From Gordonia neofelifaecis NRRL B-59395 (GTDB taxonomy: Bacteria > Actinomycetota > Actinomycetes > Mycobacteriales > Mycobacteriaceae), in assembly GCF_000192435.1 (NCBI RefSeq), contig NZ_AEUD01000003.1:124001-188000 (forward strand): DNA of 64,000 nucleotides. Direction: 5' to 3'. The position numbers and the translations under genes were made by a program. Below are positions 1 to 8,054 of the stretch, in pieces (the first letter of the stretch is position 1; every line of letters begins with the position of its first letter). The notes below the pieces were generated by a model that was not told where the DNA came from, did not search any database, and saw only the letters and a program-made list of their open reading frames with translations.

Positions 1-1
1 C

Positions 2-325
2 GACGAACCGTCGAAGACGCTGCGCACCCTCGAGGATCTCGGGATCGCCGAGTCGGCGAAGAACCTCAGTCAGGTCTACCGGGCGGGCAGCACCGAGAAG
101 GCGCGCGCCTGGCAGCGCTATCTGGAGACGTCGTACGCCGTCGACCGGAGACAGGAGGCCGCGGCACCGCTGGATCTGCCGGGGGTCGGCTGCTTCTACC
201 GGCGGTCGTCGAGCGTGGTGTGTCTGATGACCGTTGGCGAGTACGTCGCCGAGATCAGTGCCACGAAGCTCACGGACGCACATCAGCAGGCATCGGCGCA
301 GTACCTGATTCTCAAGAAGATGTGA
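2..325 (+). CDS. C-terminal part of a secreted or lipoprotein-like protein (partial)
   Basis: Only the last 107 codons are in the window; the reading frame is open from base 2 to a TGA at 323-325. The visible part ends in a segment with two cysteines (GVGCFYRRSS and VVCLMTVGEY) followed by HQQASAQYLILKKM. This pattern resembles the C-terminus of the DUF7373 lipoprotein family of Gordonia, Nocardia and Mycobacterium, where a cysteine pair precedes a DAHQ...AAAQY helix. The family match is from memory and the N-terminus with any lipobox is missing. Its last 14 bases overlap the 3' end of the convergent lycopene cyclase gene, so no intergenic terminator separates the two. Confidence 0.6.
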   Translation, partial: DEPSKTLRTLEDLGIAESAKNLSQVYRAGSTEKARAWQRYLETSYAVDRRQEAAAPLDLPGVGCFYRRSSSVVCLMTVGEYVAEISATKLTDAHQQASAQYLILKKM

Positions 326-1499
326 CGAGCTCGACCAGCGCCCGCATGGACGCGAGGCCGACTCGCGCCTGCAGCGCGGTCGGGCACCGGCGGAAGACCC
401 CGGCCATCGCCCGGGCGACTCCGGCGGCGTCGTCGGGTGCCGAGAGGTAGGCGCGCTGCAGCGGGATCGGCAGGGCGAAGAAGGCGTCGAAGAACGCGAC
501 GAGTGCCTCCGGCGGGAGCCGGACGAGCATGAGGAGTCCGAGCAGGCGCAGTCGGTAGGCGATGCGTGCTCCCGTCGGCCACAGCGCCCTGCGGGGGTCG
601 CGGCCCGCCTCGATCGCCGCCACGACGCGGTCGGCCGCGTGCAGCGACTGCGCGACGCTGTAGCCGGTCGCCGGATTCAGCTGACCGCCCACCGCGCCGA
701 TCGGGAGCGCGGGTCCCGCACGCCAGGGTCGCGGCCGCGCGTACATGGGGAAGTCGACGATCTCGGTCGCGGCGTGATCGGGCAGGTCGGGTCGGCGCAG
801 ACCGGACCGCCGCAGACGGGACCGACGCTGCAACTCGTCGACCGGGAGCGGCGGGCGAGCGGCGAGGCACGTCTCTTCGACGAGACGTCCGCGCGCCGTA
901 TCGATGCAGTAGCTGAACGACGGTGTGGTCTCCCGGGCCCGTGTGCCTGCGCCTTGTGTGCGGGAGTCTCGTGTGTTCGGGGCTCGCCAGTCCATCAGGA
1001 CGGTCCGACCGCTGTTCTTCGGCGCTTCTCGGTCGGCGCGGTCATCGAACACGCCGAACGCGGTCTGTCGGGGGATGTGGGCGCCGGTCGGTCCGGCGGT
1101 CCCGCGGGCGTCGACGACATGGCGCGCGGACAGGACGCTCCCGTCGGACAACGTCACCGCCTCGGCGTCCAGCCTGCGGGCCCGGGCAGCCACCACCCGG
1201 ACACCGTCGAGGGACAGGGACTGCTGAAACAGCTCGGAGTCGAGCACCAGGTAGCCGCGCTCGATCACCCGCTCGCCGGGAGTGAAGACCTGGAACGACG
1301 GGCTCTGCGCGGCGATCACCGCGCCGTCGAGCCAGTCGGGGGCGTCGTCGGCGTACATGCCGAACGTCTGTCGCCACGGTGCCCGGGGAGCGGGATCCAC
1401 GAGCACGACCGCCAGCCCTGCCGCGGCCGCCCGATGCGCCAGCGCGCGACCGGCCGGCCCGGCGCCGACGACGATGAGGTCGTTTCCAGCGGGCTTCAC
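312..1499 (-). CDS. crtY: Lycopene cyclase (CrtY/CrtL type, FAD/NAD-binding)
   Basis: The 395-residue product would cyclize the psi ends of lycopene to beta-ionone rings in carotenoid synthesis, probably at the membrane. An N-terminal Rossmann motif GAGPAG is at residues 12-17 (DLIVVGAGPAGRAL), and the C-terminal half has the family signature FPMYARPRP...PIGAVGGQLNPATGYS, where the cyclase family keeps a G-x-NPATGYS segment. The length suits bacterial lycopene cyclases (about 380-400 residues). The GTG at 1499-1497 is chosen because it overlaps the TGA of the upstream SDR gene as GTGA, which implies translational coupling. An open frame continues upstream through the SDR gene but is in the wrong frame and is not coding. 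No other carotenoid gene is in the window. The cyclase family is clear; the ring type is not resolved. Confidence 0.85.
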   Translation of the reverse strand: MKPAGNDLIVVGAGPAGRALAHRAAAAGLAVVLVDPAPRAPWRQTFGMYADDAPDWLDGAVIAAQSPSFQVFTPGERVIERGYLVLDSELFQQSLSLDGVRVVAARARRLDAEAVTLSDGSVLSARHVVDARGTAGPTGAHIPRQTAFGVFDDRADREAPKNSGRTVLMDWRAPNTRDSRTQGAGTRARETTPSFSYCIDTARGRLVEETCLAARPPLPVDELQRRSRLRRSGLRRPDLPDHAATEIVDFPMYARPRPWRAGPALPIGAVGGQLNPATGYSVAQSLHAADRVVAAIEAGRDPRRALWPTGARIAYRLRLLGLLMLVRLPPEALVAFFDAFFALPIPLQRAYLSAPDDAAGVARAMAGVFRRCPTALQARVGLASMRALVELVTSS

Positions 1500-2266
1500 A
1501 TGCCGCCGGTCGCGAGCTTGCCGCCGTCGACGCGGATGGTCTCGCCGGTGATCCAGGACGCGGCGTCGCTGACGAGGAAGGCGACCGTCTCGGCGATGTC
1601 CTCCGGTGCGCCGACCCGCTTCATCGGGTAGGTCTGGGCGGCGGCGTCCTCGCCGGCGGCCAGGAGGACGTCGGCGAACTTGGTCTTGACCAGACCGGGT
1701 GCCACCGCGTTCACCCGAATCGCGGGGCCGAGCTGCCAGGCGAGCTCTTCGGTGAGGTGGATGAGGGCCGCCTTCGATGCGCCGTAAGCGGCGATCAGAC
1801 CGGTCGGGCGGAGGCCCGCGATGGAGGCGATGTTGACGACGGCACCGCCGGAGTCCTTCATCCCCGCCCGGTAGGCCTCCTGGATGTAGCCCAGCGCGGC
1901 GACGACGTTGGTGTCGAAGGTCTTGCGGACCGCACCGAGATCGGCGTCCATCAGCGGTCCGGCGGTCGGATTGATGCCGGTGTTGTTGATCAGGATGTCG
2001 ATGCCGCCATTGGCGACGGCGGCGGCCACCGCGGCTGCGCGATGCTCGGCGTCCCCGGTGTTGCCTGCGACTGCGGTGACGGTCGCGCCCGGAACGGTCG
2101 CGCGCAACGATGCGGCGGCCTCCTCGAGCGGTTCCGGCTTGCGGCCGGTCATCACGACCGCGGCTCCGCGGCGCGCGAGTTCGAGGGCGATGGCGTAACC
2201 GATGCCGCGGCTGGCGCCGGTGACGAGTGCGGATCGGCCGGTGAGGTCGGTGGAGAGTGCGGTCAT
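1496..2266 (-). CDS. SDR family oxidoreductase
   Basis: This 256-residue classical short-chain dehydrogenase/reductase has the cofactor motif TGASRGIG at residues 16-23, the NNTG motif (variant of NNAG), and the catalytic Tyr161 and Lys165 in YGASK. The C-terminus GETIRVDGGKLATGG is typical of FabG-like members. The glycine-rich loop with an Arg after TGAS suggests NADP(H), which is inference. It is the first gene of a two-gene unit with the lycopene cyclase (GTGA overlap), so a role in carotenoid or isoprenoid modification is possible, but the substrate cannot be read from sequence. Start ATG 2266-2264. Its 5' end is about 90 bases from the divergent ABC-F gene, so the two promoters share that gap. 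Confidence 0.88.
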   Translation of the reverse strand: MTALSTDLTGRSALVTGASRGIGYAIALELARRGAAVVMTGRKPEPLEEAAASLRATVPGATVTAVAGNTGDAEHRAAAVAAAVANGGIDILINNTGINPTAGPLMDADLGAVRKTFDTNVVAALGYIQEAYRAGMKDSGGAVVNIASIAGLRPTGLIAAYGASKAALIHLTEELAWQLGPAIRVNAVAPGLVKTKFADVLLAAGEDAAAQTYPMKRVGAPEDIAETVAFLVSDAASWITGETIRVDGGKLATGGM

Positions 2267-2358
2267 GGATCAACCGTAGTCCCGCGCGAAGCGAGTCCGG
2301 TCACCCGACGTTCCGTCGATTCGGGTTCGCAGGCCTTCTCTCGGTAGAGTTGAACGCC

Positions 2359-3987
2359 GTGATCACCGCGACCGACCTGGAAGTACGAGCGGGCGCGAGG
2401 ACTCTCCTTTCGGCGCCCGGAGACCACCTGCGCATTCAGCCCGGCGATCGGATCGGCCTGGTGGGCCGCAACGGCGCGGGCAAGACCACCTCGCTGCGCA
2501 TCCTGGCCGGCGAGACGCAGCCGTACGCGGGTTCGATCCGGGCCTCGGGGCCGGTCGGCTACCTTCCGCAGGATCCCAAAGAGGGCGACCTCGACGTGCT
2601 CGCGAAGGACCGGGTGCTGTCGGCGCGCGGTCTGGACGAGATCCTCGCGTCCATGGGCAAGCAGCAGGCACTGATGGAGGAGGCCGTGGACGAGAAGGTC
2701 CGCGATCGCGCCATCGTCAAGTACGCCCGGCTCGAAGAGCGGTTCGGTGCGCTCGGCGGGTACGAGGCGGAGAGCGACGCCGCACGCATCTGCAACAGCC
2801 TGGGCCTGCCCGATCGGGTGCTGGCGCAGCCGCTGCGAACGCTGTCCGGCGGTCAGCGACGCCGCATCGAGCTGGCGCGGATCCTGTTCGCGGCGTCGGA
2901 CGGGTCCGGGAAGTCGGACACCACGCTCCTGCTCGACGAGCCGACCAACCACCTCGACGCCGATTCGATCGCCTGGCTGCGGACCTTCCTGCAGAACCAC
3001 GAAGGCGGGCTGGTGGTGATCAGCCACGATGTCGATCTGCTGGCGGACGTGGTGAACCGGGTCTGGTTCCTCGACGCGGTGCGCGGTGAGGCCGACGTCT
3101 ACAACATGAGCTGGAAGCGCTACCTTGACGCCCGCGCGACCGATGAGCAGCGCCGCAAGCGAGAGCGTGCGAATGCCGAGAAGAAGGCGGGTGCACTGCG
3201 GGTGCAGGCGGCCAAGCTCGGCGCCAAGGCCACCAAGGCGACGGCTGCGCAGCAGATGCTCAAGCGGGCCGAGCGGATGATCGACGAGCTCGACGAAGTG
3301 CGGGTGGCCGACAAGACCGCCCACATCCGGTTCCCGGAGCCCGCCGCGTGCGGTAAGACCCCGCTGATGGCGAAGGGTCTGACGAAGGTCTACGGATCTC
3401 TGGAGATCTTCACCGGAGTGGACCTGGCGATCGACAAGGGCAGCCGCGTCGTCATCCTCGGACTGAACGGTGCCGGCAAGACGACCTTGCTGAAATTGCT
3501 TGCGGGCGTGGAGAAGCCAGATCTGGGCGAGCTCGAACCCGGCCGGGGGCTCAAGGTCGGCTACTTCGCGCAGGAGCACGACACGCTCGATGACGACGCC
3601 ACGGTGTGGGAGAACATCCGACACGCGGCGCCCGACGCCGGTGAGCAGGATCTTCGCGGATTGCTGGGCGCGTTCATGTTCACCGGACCTCAGCTGGAGC
3701 AGCCTGCGGGCACGCTGTCCGGTGGCGAGAAGACCCGTCTCGCGCTCGCCGGACTGGTGTCGTCGGCCGCGAATGTCCTGCTGCTCGACGAGCCGACCAA
3801 CAACCTCGACCCGATCTCCCGTGAGCAGGTGCTCGAAGCCCTCCGCAGCTACACCGGGGCAGTGGTGCTGGTGACGCACGACCCCGGTGCCGCCGAGGCG
3901 CTGGAGCCGCAGCGTGTGATCCTGCTGCCCGACGGGACCGAGGACCACTGGTCGGACGAGTACCAGGAACTGATCGAGCTGGCGTAG
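2359..3987 (+). CDS. ABC-F family ATPase (ribosome-associated type)
   Basis: This 542-residue protein has two ABC ATPase domains and no membrane segment. Walker A motifs lie at about residues 36-43 (GRNGAGKT) and 368-375 (GLNGAGKT), the signatures LSGGQRRR near 162 and LSGGEKTR near 453, and both Walker B segments read LLLDEPTN. A charged helical linker rich in Lys, Arg and Ala (about residues 255-320) joins the domains. This is the ABC-F arrangement: such proteins bind the ribosomal E site, and some give resistance to ribosome-targeting antibiotics. The start MITATDLEVRAGARTLL and the gene neighbourhood match what I recall of M. tuberculosis Rv1473, annotated there as a macrolide transport ATPase. 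GTG 2359 is chosen; further upstream the frame is unlike the family. Whether it is a resistance or a translation factor is not decided by sequence. Confidence 0.88.
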   Translation: MITATDLEVRAGARTLLSAPGDHLRIQPGDRIGLVGRNGAGKTTSLRILAGETQPYAGSIRASGPVGYLPQDPKEGDLDVLAKDRVLSARGLDEILASMGKQQALMEEAVDEKVRDRAIVKYARLEERFGALGGYEAESDAARICNSLGLPDRVLAQPLRTLSGGQRRRIELARILFAASDGSGKSDTTLLLDEPTNHLDADSIAWLRTFLQNHEGGLVVISHDVDLLADVVNRVWFLDAVRGEADVYNMSWKRYLDARATDEQRRKRERANAEKKAGALRVQAAKLGAKATKATAAQQMLKRAERMIDELDEVRVADKTAHIRFPEPAACGKTPLMAKGLTKVYGSLEIFTGVDLAIDKGSRVVILGLNGAGKTTLLKLLAGVEKPDLGELEPGRGLKVGYFAQEHDTLDDDATVWENIRHAAPDAGEQDLRGLLGAFMFTGPQLEQPAGTLSGGEKTRLALAGLVSSAANVLLLDEPTNNLDPISREQVLEALRSYTGAVVLVTHDPGAAEALEPQRVILLPDGTEDHWSDEYQELIELA

Positions 3988-4002
3988 TGTCGCCGGTCGG
4001 GC

Positions 4003-4902
4003 TCAGCTGGTCCGGCCGGATGGGACCGAGCTCAGGGGGACGCGCGCCTCGGGGTCGCGCGGTGCGACGTAGTCGACCGGGATGTCGTAGACCGTCGAGT
4101 CGGTCTCCGTGTCCCTCTTGATCCACACCCGGTGCGGGGTCAGATCGAGCTGGTACCCGGCCGGTGCCGCGTCCTCCAGCAGGTCGTAGCAACCGGGGGC
4201 CAGATCGCGGTAGGCCACTCCCTGAGCGTTGGACGTCATCGTCACGGCGTAGTTGCCGCTGCAGGTGACCACCCGGAAGATCGCTCCGCGCAACGGTTCC
4301 CCGGTGATGCGGTCGCGCTTGGTGAGGCCGAGAGTGCCGAGGACGGGCTCGGTCGGGTTGGCCACGGCGCGGATCTGGCGTTCCTGATCACGCCCGCGCT
4401 CGATCGTCCCTTCATAGACTCCGTCCGGGTCCTCTAGGCGGTAGCCGTCCGGCACGCCGATCACGGTGAACCGGAAGTATCCGACGGGCAGCGTCACCTG
4501 CGCCGGTGTCGTGATCGGCTGCGAGCGATGCGGTGGTGCCGACAGTTGGATCACCACACCGGAGACATCCTCACCCGACGTCATGTCGGACGCCCAGACC
4601 GTGAGCGTTCCGGTTCGCTTCTCGGATGGAGTGCTCGTCGGCGGAGTGGTCTCGGTTGAACTCGTGGACGGTGGATTTCTCGGACTCGTCGTGTCGCCGG
4701 GCGGCCTGGTGCCGGGGCCGGTCGGCGTCGCAGACGTCGAGGTGTCGGCCGGGGACGACGTCGAGGCGTCGGCCGGGGCCTGCGTACTCGTGGCCGGCGC
4801 GTCCCCGGCGGGCGTGTCCGCCAACGCGATGGCGGGCGTGAGCGCCAGGCAAATGGCTGTGGTGGCGAGAATCGCGGAGATTCCGCGGCGATTGGTGTTC
4901 AT
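4003..4902 (-). CDS. Secreted protein with two SpaA/prealbumin-like domains
   Basis: The 299-residue product begins with a signal peptide (about 1-28, ending ALA-D), followed by a Ser/Thr/Pro/Ala-rich stalk (about 29-96). Two Ig-like prealbumin (SpaA/Cna-B type) domains follow at about 98-185 and 188-278; the second holds the classic EDAAPAGY strand end (canonical ETxAPxGY) and a Cys214/Cys238 pair that could form a disulfide. Such domains build pilins and surface adhesins. The C-terminus ends in SSVPSGRTS with no LPXTG, no hydrophobic helix and no charged tail, so it lacks a standard sortase signal. It follows a class F sortase gene after 36 bases on the same strand. RBS: TAGGAG six bases before the ATG. 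Surface location is well supported; function unknown. Confidence 0.8.
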   Translation of the reverse strand: MNTNRRGISAILATTAICLALTPAIALADTPAGDAPATSTQAPADASTSSPADTSTSATPTGPGTRPPGDTTSPRNPPSTSSTETTPPTSTPSEKRTGTLTVWASDMTSGEDVSGVVIQLSAPPHRSQPITTPAQVTLPVGYFRFTVIGVPDGYRLEDPDGVYEGTIERGRDQERQIRAVANPTEPVLGTLGLTKRDRITGEPLRGAIFRVVTCSGNYAVTMTSNAQGVAYRDLAPGCYDLLEDAAPAGYQLDLTPHRVWIKRDTETDSTVYDIPVDYVAPRDPEARVPLSSVPSGRTS

Positions 4903-4938
4903 GGTCTTCTCCTACGGCGAATGGGGTCGAGTGGGCGG

Positions 4939-5541
4939 TCAGACCGGGACGGCGAAGACGACGACGTTGTCGCGGTAGCCGAGCGGTGGCCCGATGAACG
5001 GTCCGCCGCAGGTGATGAGCGCGAGGGTCTCCGGGCCGTCGCGCCGATTGAGCTCGGCGACGGGCAGACCGCCCGAACCCGTCGCCTCCTTGTCGGCCAG
5101 CACGGTTCGAGTGATGCGGTAGTCGTGGCGGTGCCCGTCGGTCGTGGTCAAGTCGACGGTGTCGCCTGTCCGCAGAGTCGTGAATCGCGACGCGAACCCG
5201 GAGCCCTGCTGGACGTCGTCGACGTGTCCGGTCACCACGATCGCGCCGCTCCCGGATCCGGGGAGCGACGAGTCGACCCACCAGCCGAGACGGTGGACGT
5301 CTCGAGGTGGGAGAAGAGCTCCCGCGGTGTCGGTGGCCACGGCGTCGATGGCGGCGGCCGCTCCGTCGATGGTCAGATCGACCGGAGTGGACGGAGCGTC
5401 AGACGCCGCACGGACCGGCGCCGGAAGGTTCGCCTGGGCGGTGCCCGGCGGTGGCGAGTCGCCGCCGTCGGCTGCACAGGCGGCCGTGAAGACGAGCGCG
5501 GCGGCGGCCACCGAGGTGACCGCCGCCTGGTAGATCTTCAT
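4939..5541 (-). CDS. Class F sortase, lipoprotein-like N-terminus
   Basis: This 200-residue cysteine transpeptidase of the actinobacterial class F group has His106 (IVVTGHVDD), Cys178 (LALITCGG) and Arg190 (GYRDNVVVF), the three sortase catalytic residues in the expected order and spacing. The N-terminus has a hydrophobic segment and a cysteine at residue 22 (VFTAACAA) that could be a lipid-anchoring site, although Thr at -3 is not ideal; otherwise it is a signal anchor. Start ATG 5541-5539 is preceded by GAGGAG, a good ribosome site; an upstream start at 5568 would add residues without one. The next gene is a secreted SpaA-fold protein without a sorting motif. Class F sortase substrates are poorly known, so the pairing is of interest. 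Confidence 0.87.
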   Translation of the reverse strand: MKIYQAAVTSVAAAALVFTAACAADGGDSPPPGTAQANLPAPVRAASDAPSTPVDLTIDGAAAAIDAVATDTAGALLPPRDVHRLGWWVDSSLPGSGSGAIVVTGHVDDVQQGSGFASRFTTLRTGDTVDLTTTDGHRHDYRITRTVLADKEATGSGGLPVAELNRRDGPETLALITCGGPFIGPPLGYRDNVVVFAVPV

Positions 5542-5644
5542 CGCTACTCCTCGGTGCCGCGCGGTCACGCCTGATGCGTGTTCGCTGCTGCCCCGACATG
5601 AATGAGATCGGTGGCGGCGGCGCGGCGTTAACGAGGAGCGTCGT

Positions 5645-6626
5645 TCAGTCGTTCAGCTGAATGACCCGCTGATCGTCGGACTCGAGGTCGGCGCGCTCGC
5701 GATCGACGATCCCGTGATTGCGCAGGAAGAGCAGTTGGTGCTCGACCACCGCGTCGAACCACTCGCCGCCGGGGAGGACGTCGAAGTGATCGCACGGGTA
5801 GTGGCGGACCTCGGCGCGAGCGTCGAAGGCGGCCTTCATCGCCGCGTGCGGCGGTGCGCCGCGGTCGAAGTCGGCGATCTGGAAGAGCGTCGGGAGGTGG
5901 TCGCGTACCTGCGACGGAATGACCCACGAGATCAGTCGGTCTCGACGTGGAGCAGGGTTACCTGCCGAGTTCGGCGCCCATCGCCGCGTCGACTTCGTTG
6001 CGCCAGGTGGGGCCTGCGATGGAGAGGTAGGCCTCCTCGTAGCCGTCGGCGGTCAGTGCCGCGAGCGCTCCGGGCGGTCCGACGATCGGCATCAACGTCG
6101 GGGCGCCGCCGGTACGCTGCCGGACCGAGCTGCCGATGCCGGCGATCGTCGATCGCAGCAGCGTGCTCGGCTTATGCAGGGGGAGTGAGTGTTTCGCGGC
6201 GGCGGGACCGCTCACCATCGGCACCAGGGACAGCACAGCCGCGACGTCGCCACGCCCGGCCGCGGTCTGCAGAACGTGTCCGCCCGACTGCGAGACACCC
6301 CACAGGACGAGGCGGTCGGGGTCGACGCCGGGCTGAGCTGCGACGGCCCGGCACGCGGCGCGGTAGTCATCGATCTGCCCCGTGAGCGAGACCTTCTGCC
6401 GCGGCAGGCCTTCGGAGGATCCGAAGCCGCGGTAGTCGAACGCCAGGACGTTGAGCCCGGCGGCGGCGAACCGCTCGGCGAAGGGCTCGAGCCCGGAATC
6501 CTTGGTGCCGCCGAGCCCGTGCGCCATCACGACCGCCGGTGTCGGAGCCGAGGCGGCGGTGACCGCCGGGTAGAACCATCCGGAGAGCCGGGCGCCGTTG
6601 CTGTCCAAGATCAGGTCGGTGCGCAT
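5645..6626 (-). pseudogene. Alpha/beta hydrolase, interrupted by a frameshift
   Basis: The first frame starts at ATG 6626 (one-base overlap TGATG with the monooxygenase stop) and gives 222 residues ending in GAELGR at a TAA (5960-5958). It contains the oxyanion HGLGG segment and the nucleophile motif GVSQSGG. The rest of the fold continues in another frame: QIADFDRGAPPHAAMKAAFD, then YPCDHFDVLPG, ending at 5645. The presumed acid Asp and catalytic His are both in this second part, so the first fragment alone cannot be active. A net shift of one base near 5955-5962 explains the break. The family is the dienelactone hydrolase-like or thioesterase-like alpha/beta hydrolases. It pairs with the flavin monooxygenase, as ester hydrolases do with Baeyer-Villiger type enzymes. 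Real lesion or sequencing error cannot be told apart here. Confidence 0.75.
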
Positions 6627-7987
6627 CACGATGCCGCTCCGTTCACTCGTGCCCAGGAGACGACGCCTTCGGCGGCCGCGCGGCGCGCGCCCTGCGGCAA
6701 CTCCCTGGTTCTCATGTCGTGTTCGTACAGGAAGTAGTCGAGCTGCTGAGTGTGGCGCGGGCGGTCGAGCATGTGCCCGGTGTACTTGTGCATGTCCTCT
6801 TCGATCACCCGGCGCATCTCGTCGACGGCGGGTGGCCGGTAGCGGCCGACGGCGTAGGCGCCGACCATCCGGGCCTGGCATTCGACGAACGGGAAGAGGG
6901 TCGGCGTCGACTGTGCGAAGCCGACGAACATCAGGTCGTCGATCCCGGGGTAGAGGATGCGTTTGTAGAGGTCGATCCGGTTGTCCGGGGCGCTGATGAA
7001 GTCCTCGTCGAAGAACGGGAAGGTGATGTTGTAGCCGGTCGCGCAGATCAGGAAGTCCACGTCGTCGACGCGGGTGCCGTCGTCGAAGTGCACGGTGCGG
7101 CCGTCGAGCCTGCTGATGTTCGGCTTCGGGGTCACATCGCCCGATCCCAGCCGTAGCGGCAACTCCACCGACTGGGTGGGGTGGGCCTCCATGAACTTGT
7201 GATTCGGCGTCGGGAGCCCGAGGTTCTCCGGGCGGCCGGACATCAGCGGCTGCGCGAGCTGCGACAGCTTCCGCTGCCAGGACGCCGGAATGTACGGATT
7301 GGTCTTGAAGTACTTGTCCGCGGGCTGGCCCGCCAGGTACTTCGGCACGATCCAGGCACCGGACCGGGTGGAGAGGTAGACGTCGTTCTGCATCGCCCTC
7401 GACGACAGTTCGACGGTGATGTCGGCGGCGCTGTTGCCGAGTCCGACCACGACGATCCTCTTGTCGCGGAAGTCGTACGGGGTGCTCGGGTCGATGTAGT
7501 CGTGCGCGTGCATCGCGACGCCGTCGAACGTGCCGGGGAAGTCGGGCATCCGCGGATCCCAGTGATGCCCGTTCGCGACCACGAGCAGGTCGAACTCGCG
7601 CTTCTCGCCCCGCTGAGTGGTCAGTTCCCATCCGCCGCCGGGCAGTCGCCTGGCGTGCTCGATACCGTTCTCGAACTCGATGTTCGCGAGCAGATCGAAT
7701 GCCTCGGCGTAATCGTCGAGATACTTCTTGATCTGCGTGTGGTGCGGGAAGTCCGGGTACTCCATCGGCATCGGGAAGTCGCGGAACGACAGCTGATGCT
7801 TCGACGTGTCGATGTGCAGCGAGCGGTAGGCGCTCGAGTGCCCGTTGGGATTGCCGAACGCCCAGTTGCCGCCGATGCGGTCGGACGATTCGAAGACCGT
7901 GTGCGGTATTCCGTAGTCGGTCAACATCTTCGACGACGTGAGTCCGCTGATGCCTGCGCCGATCACGGCGGTGCTGGGTTTGACCAT
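6626..7987 (-). CDS. Flavin-containing monooxygenase / Baeyer-Villiger-like
   Basis: This 453-residue flavoprotein has an FAD motif GAGISG at residues 10-15, an FMO-like segment FPGTFDGVAMHAHDY, and a second nucleotide motif VVVGLGNSAADI for NADPH in the middle. Length and order fit flavin-containing monooxygenases and related ketone monooxygenases. ATG 7987 is chosen because the FAD strand should start within about ten residues; a start at 8026 would run through the operator region. It is co-transcribed with an alpha/beta hydrolase (TGATG overlap), consistent with a ketone-to-ester-to-acid route, which is inference. It is divergent from a TetR gene across 67 bases containing a strong palindrome. 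Substrate unknown. Confidence 0.88.
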   Translation of the reverse strand: MVKPSTAVIGAGISGLTSSKMLTDYGIPHTVFESSDRIGGNWAFGNPNGHSSAYRSLHIDTSKHQLSFRDFPMPMEYPDFPHHTQIKKYLDDYAEAFDLLANIEFENGIEHARRLPGGGWELTTQRGEKREFDLLVVANGHHWDPRMPDFPGTFDGVAMHAHDYIDPSTPYDFRDKRIVVVGLGNSAADITVELSSRAMQNDVYLSTRSGAWIVPKYLAGQPADKYFKTNPYIPASWQRKLSQLAQPLMSGRPENLGLPTPNHKFMEAHPTQSVELPLRLGSGDVTPKPNISRLDGRTVHFDDGTRVDDVDFLICATGYNITFPFFDEDFISAPDNRIDLYKRILYPGIDDLMFVGFAQSTPTLFPFVECQARMVGAYAVGRYRPPAVDEMRRVIEEDMHKYTGHMLDRPRHTQQLDYFLYEHDMRTRELPQGARRAAAEGVVSWARVNGAAS

Positions 7988-7997
7988 GAACCGCACA

Positions 7998-8023
7998 GTA
8001 CACACATCTGCAAATGTGTCTAC
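7998..8023. promoter_or_regulatory. 26-bp near-perfect palindrome, likely TetR operator
   Basis: The element lies between the divergent monooxygenase and TetR starts. Core arms ACACAT (8002-8007) and ATGTGT (8014-8019) flank a TGCA centre, and the symmetry extends to GTA and TAC at the outer ends. Only two of thirteen base pairs are broken. Size and position are typical of a TetR-family operator controlling both genes. Confidence 0.7.
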
Positions 8024-8054
8024 CAAGGTTTGCGGGATTGGTAGCTTCTACTTC

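Noticed and set aside
312-2273. A single 653-residue protein spanning the cyclase and the SDR region
   Set aside because: The upstream part is the SDR gene read in the wrong frame. The GTG at 1499 and the GTGA overlap explain two separate proteins.
2263-3948. A 561-codon open frame opposite the ABC-F gene
   Set aside because: The ABC-F frame has all ATPase motifs; the opposite frame has none.
4003-4902. LPXTG-type cell-wall sorting signal in the SpaA-fold protein
   Set aside because: The C-terminus has no LPXTG-like word, no hydrophobic stretch and no basic tail.
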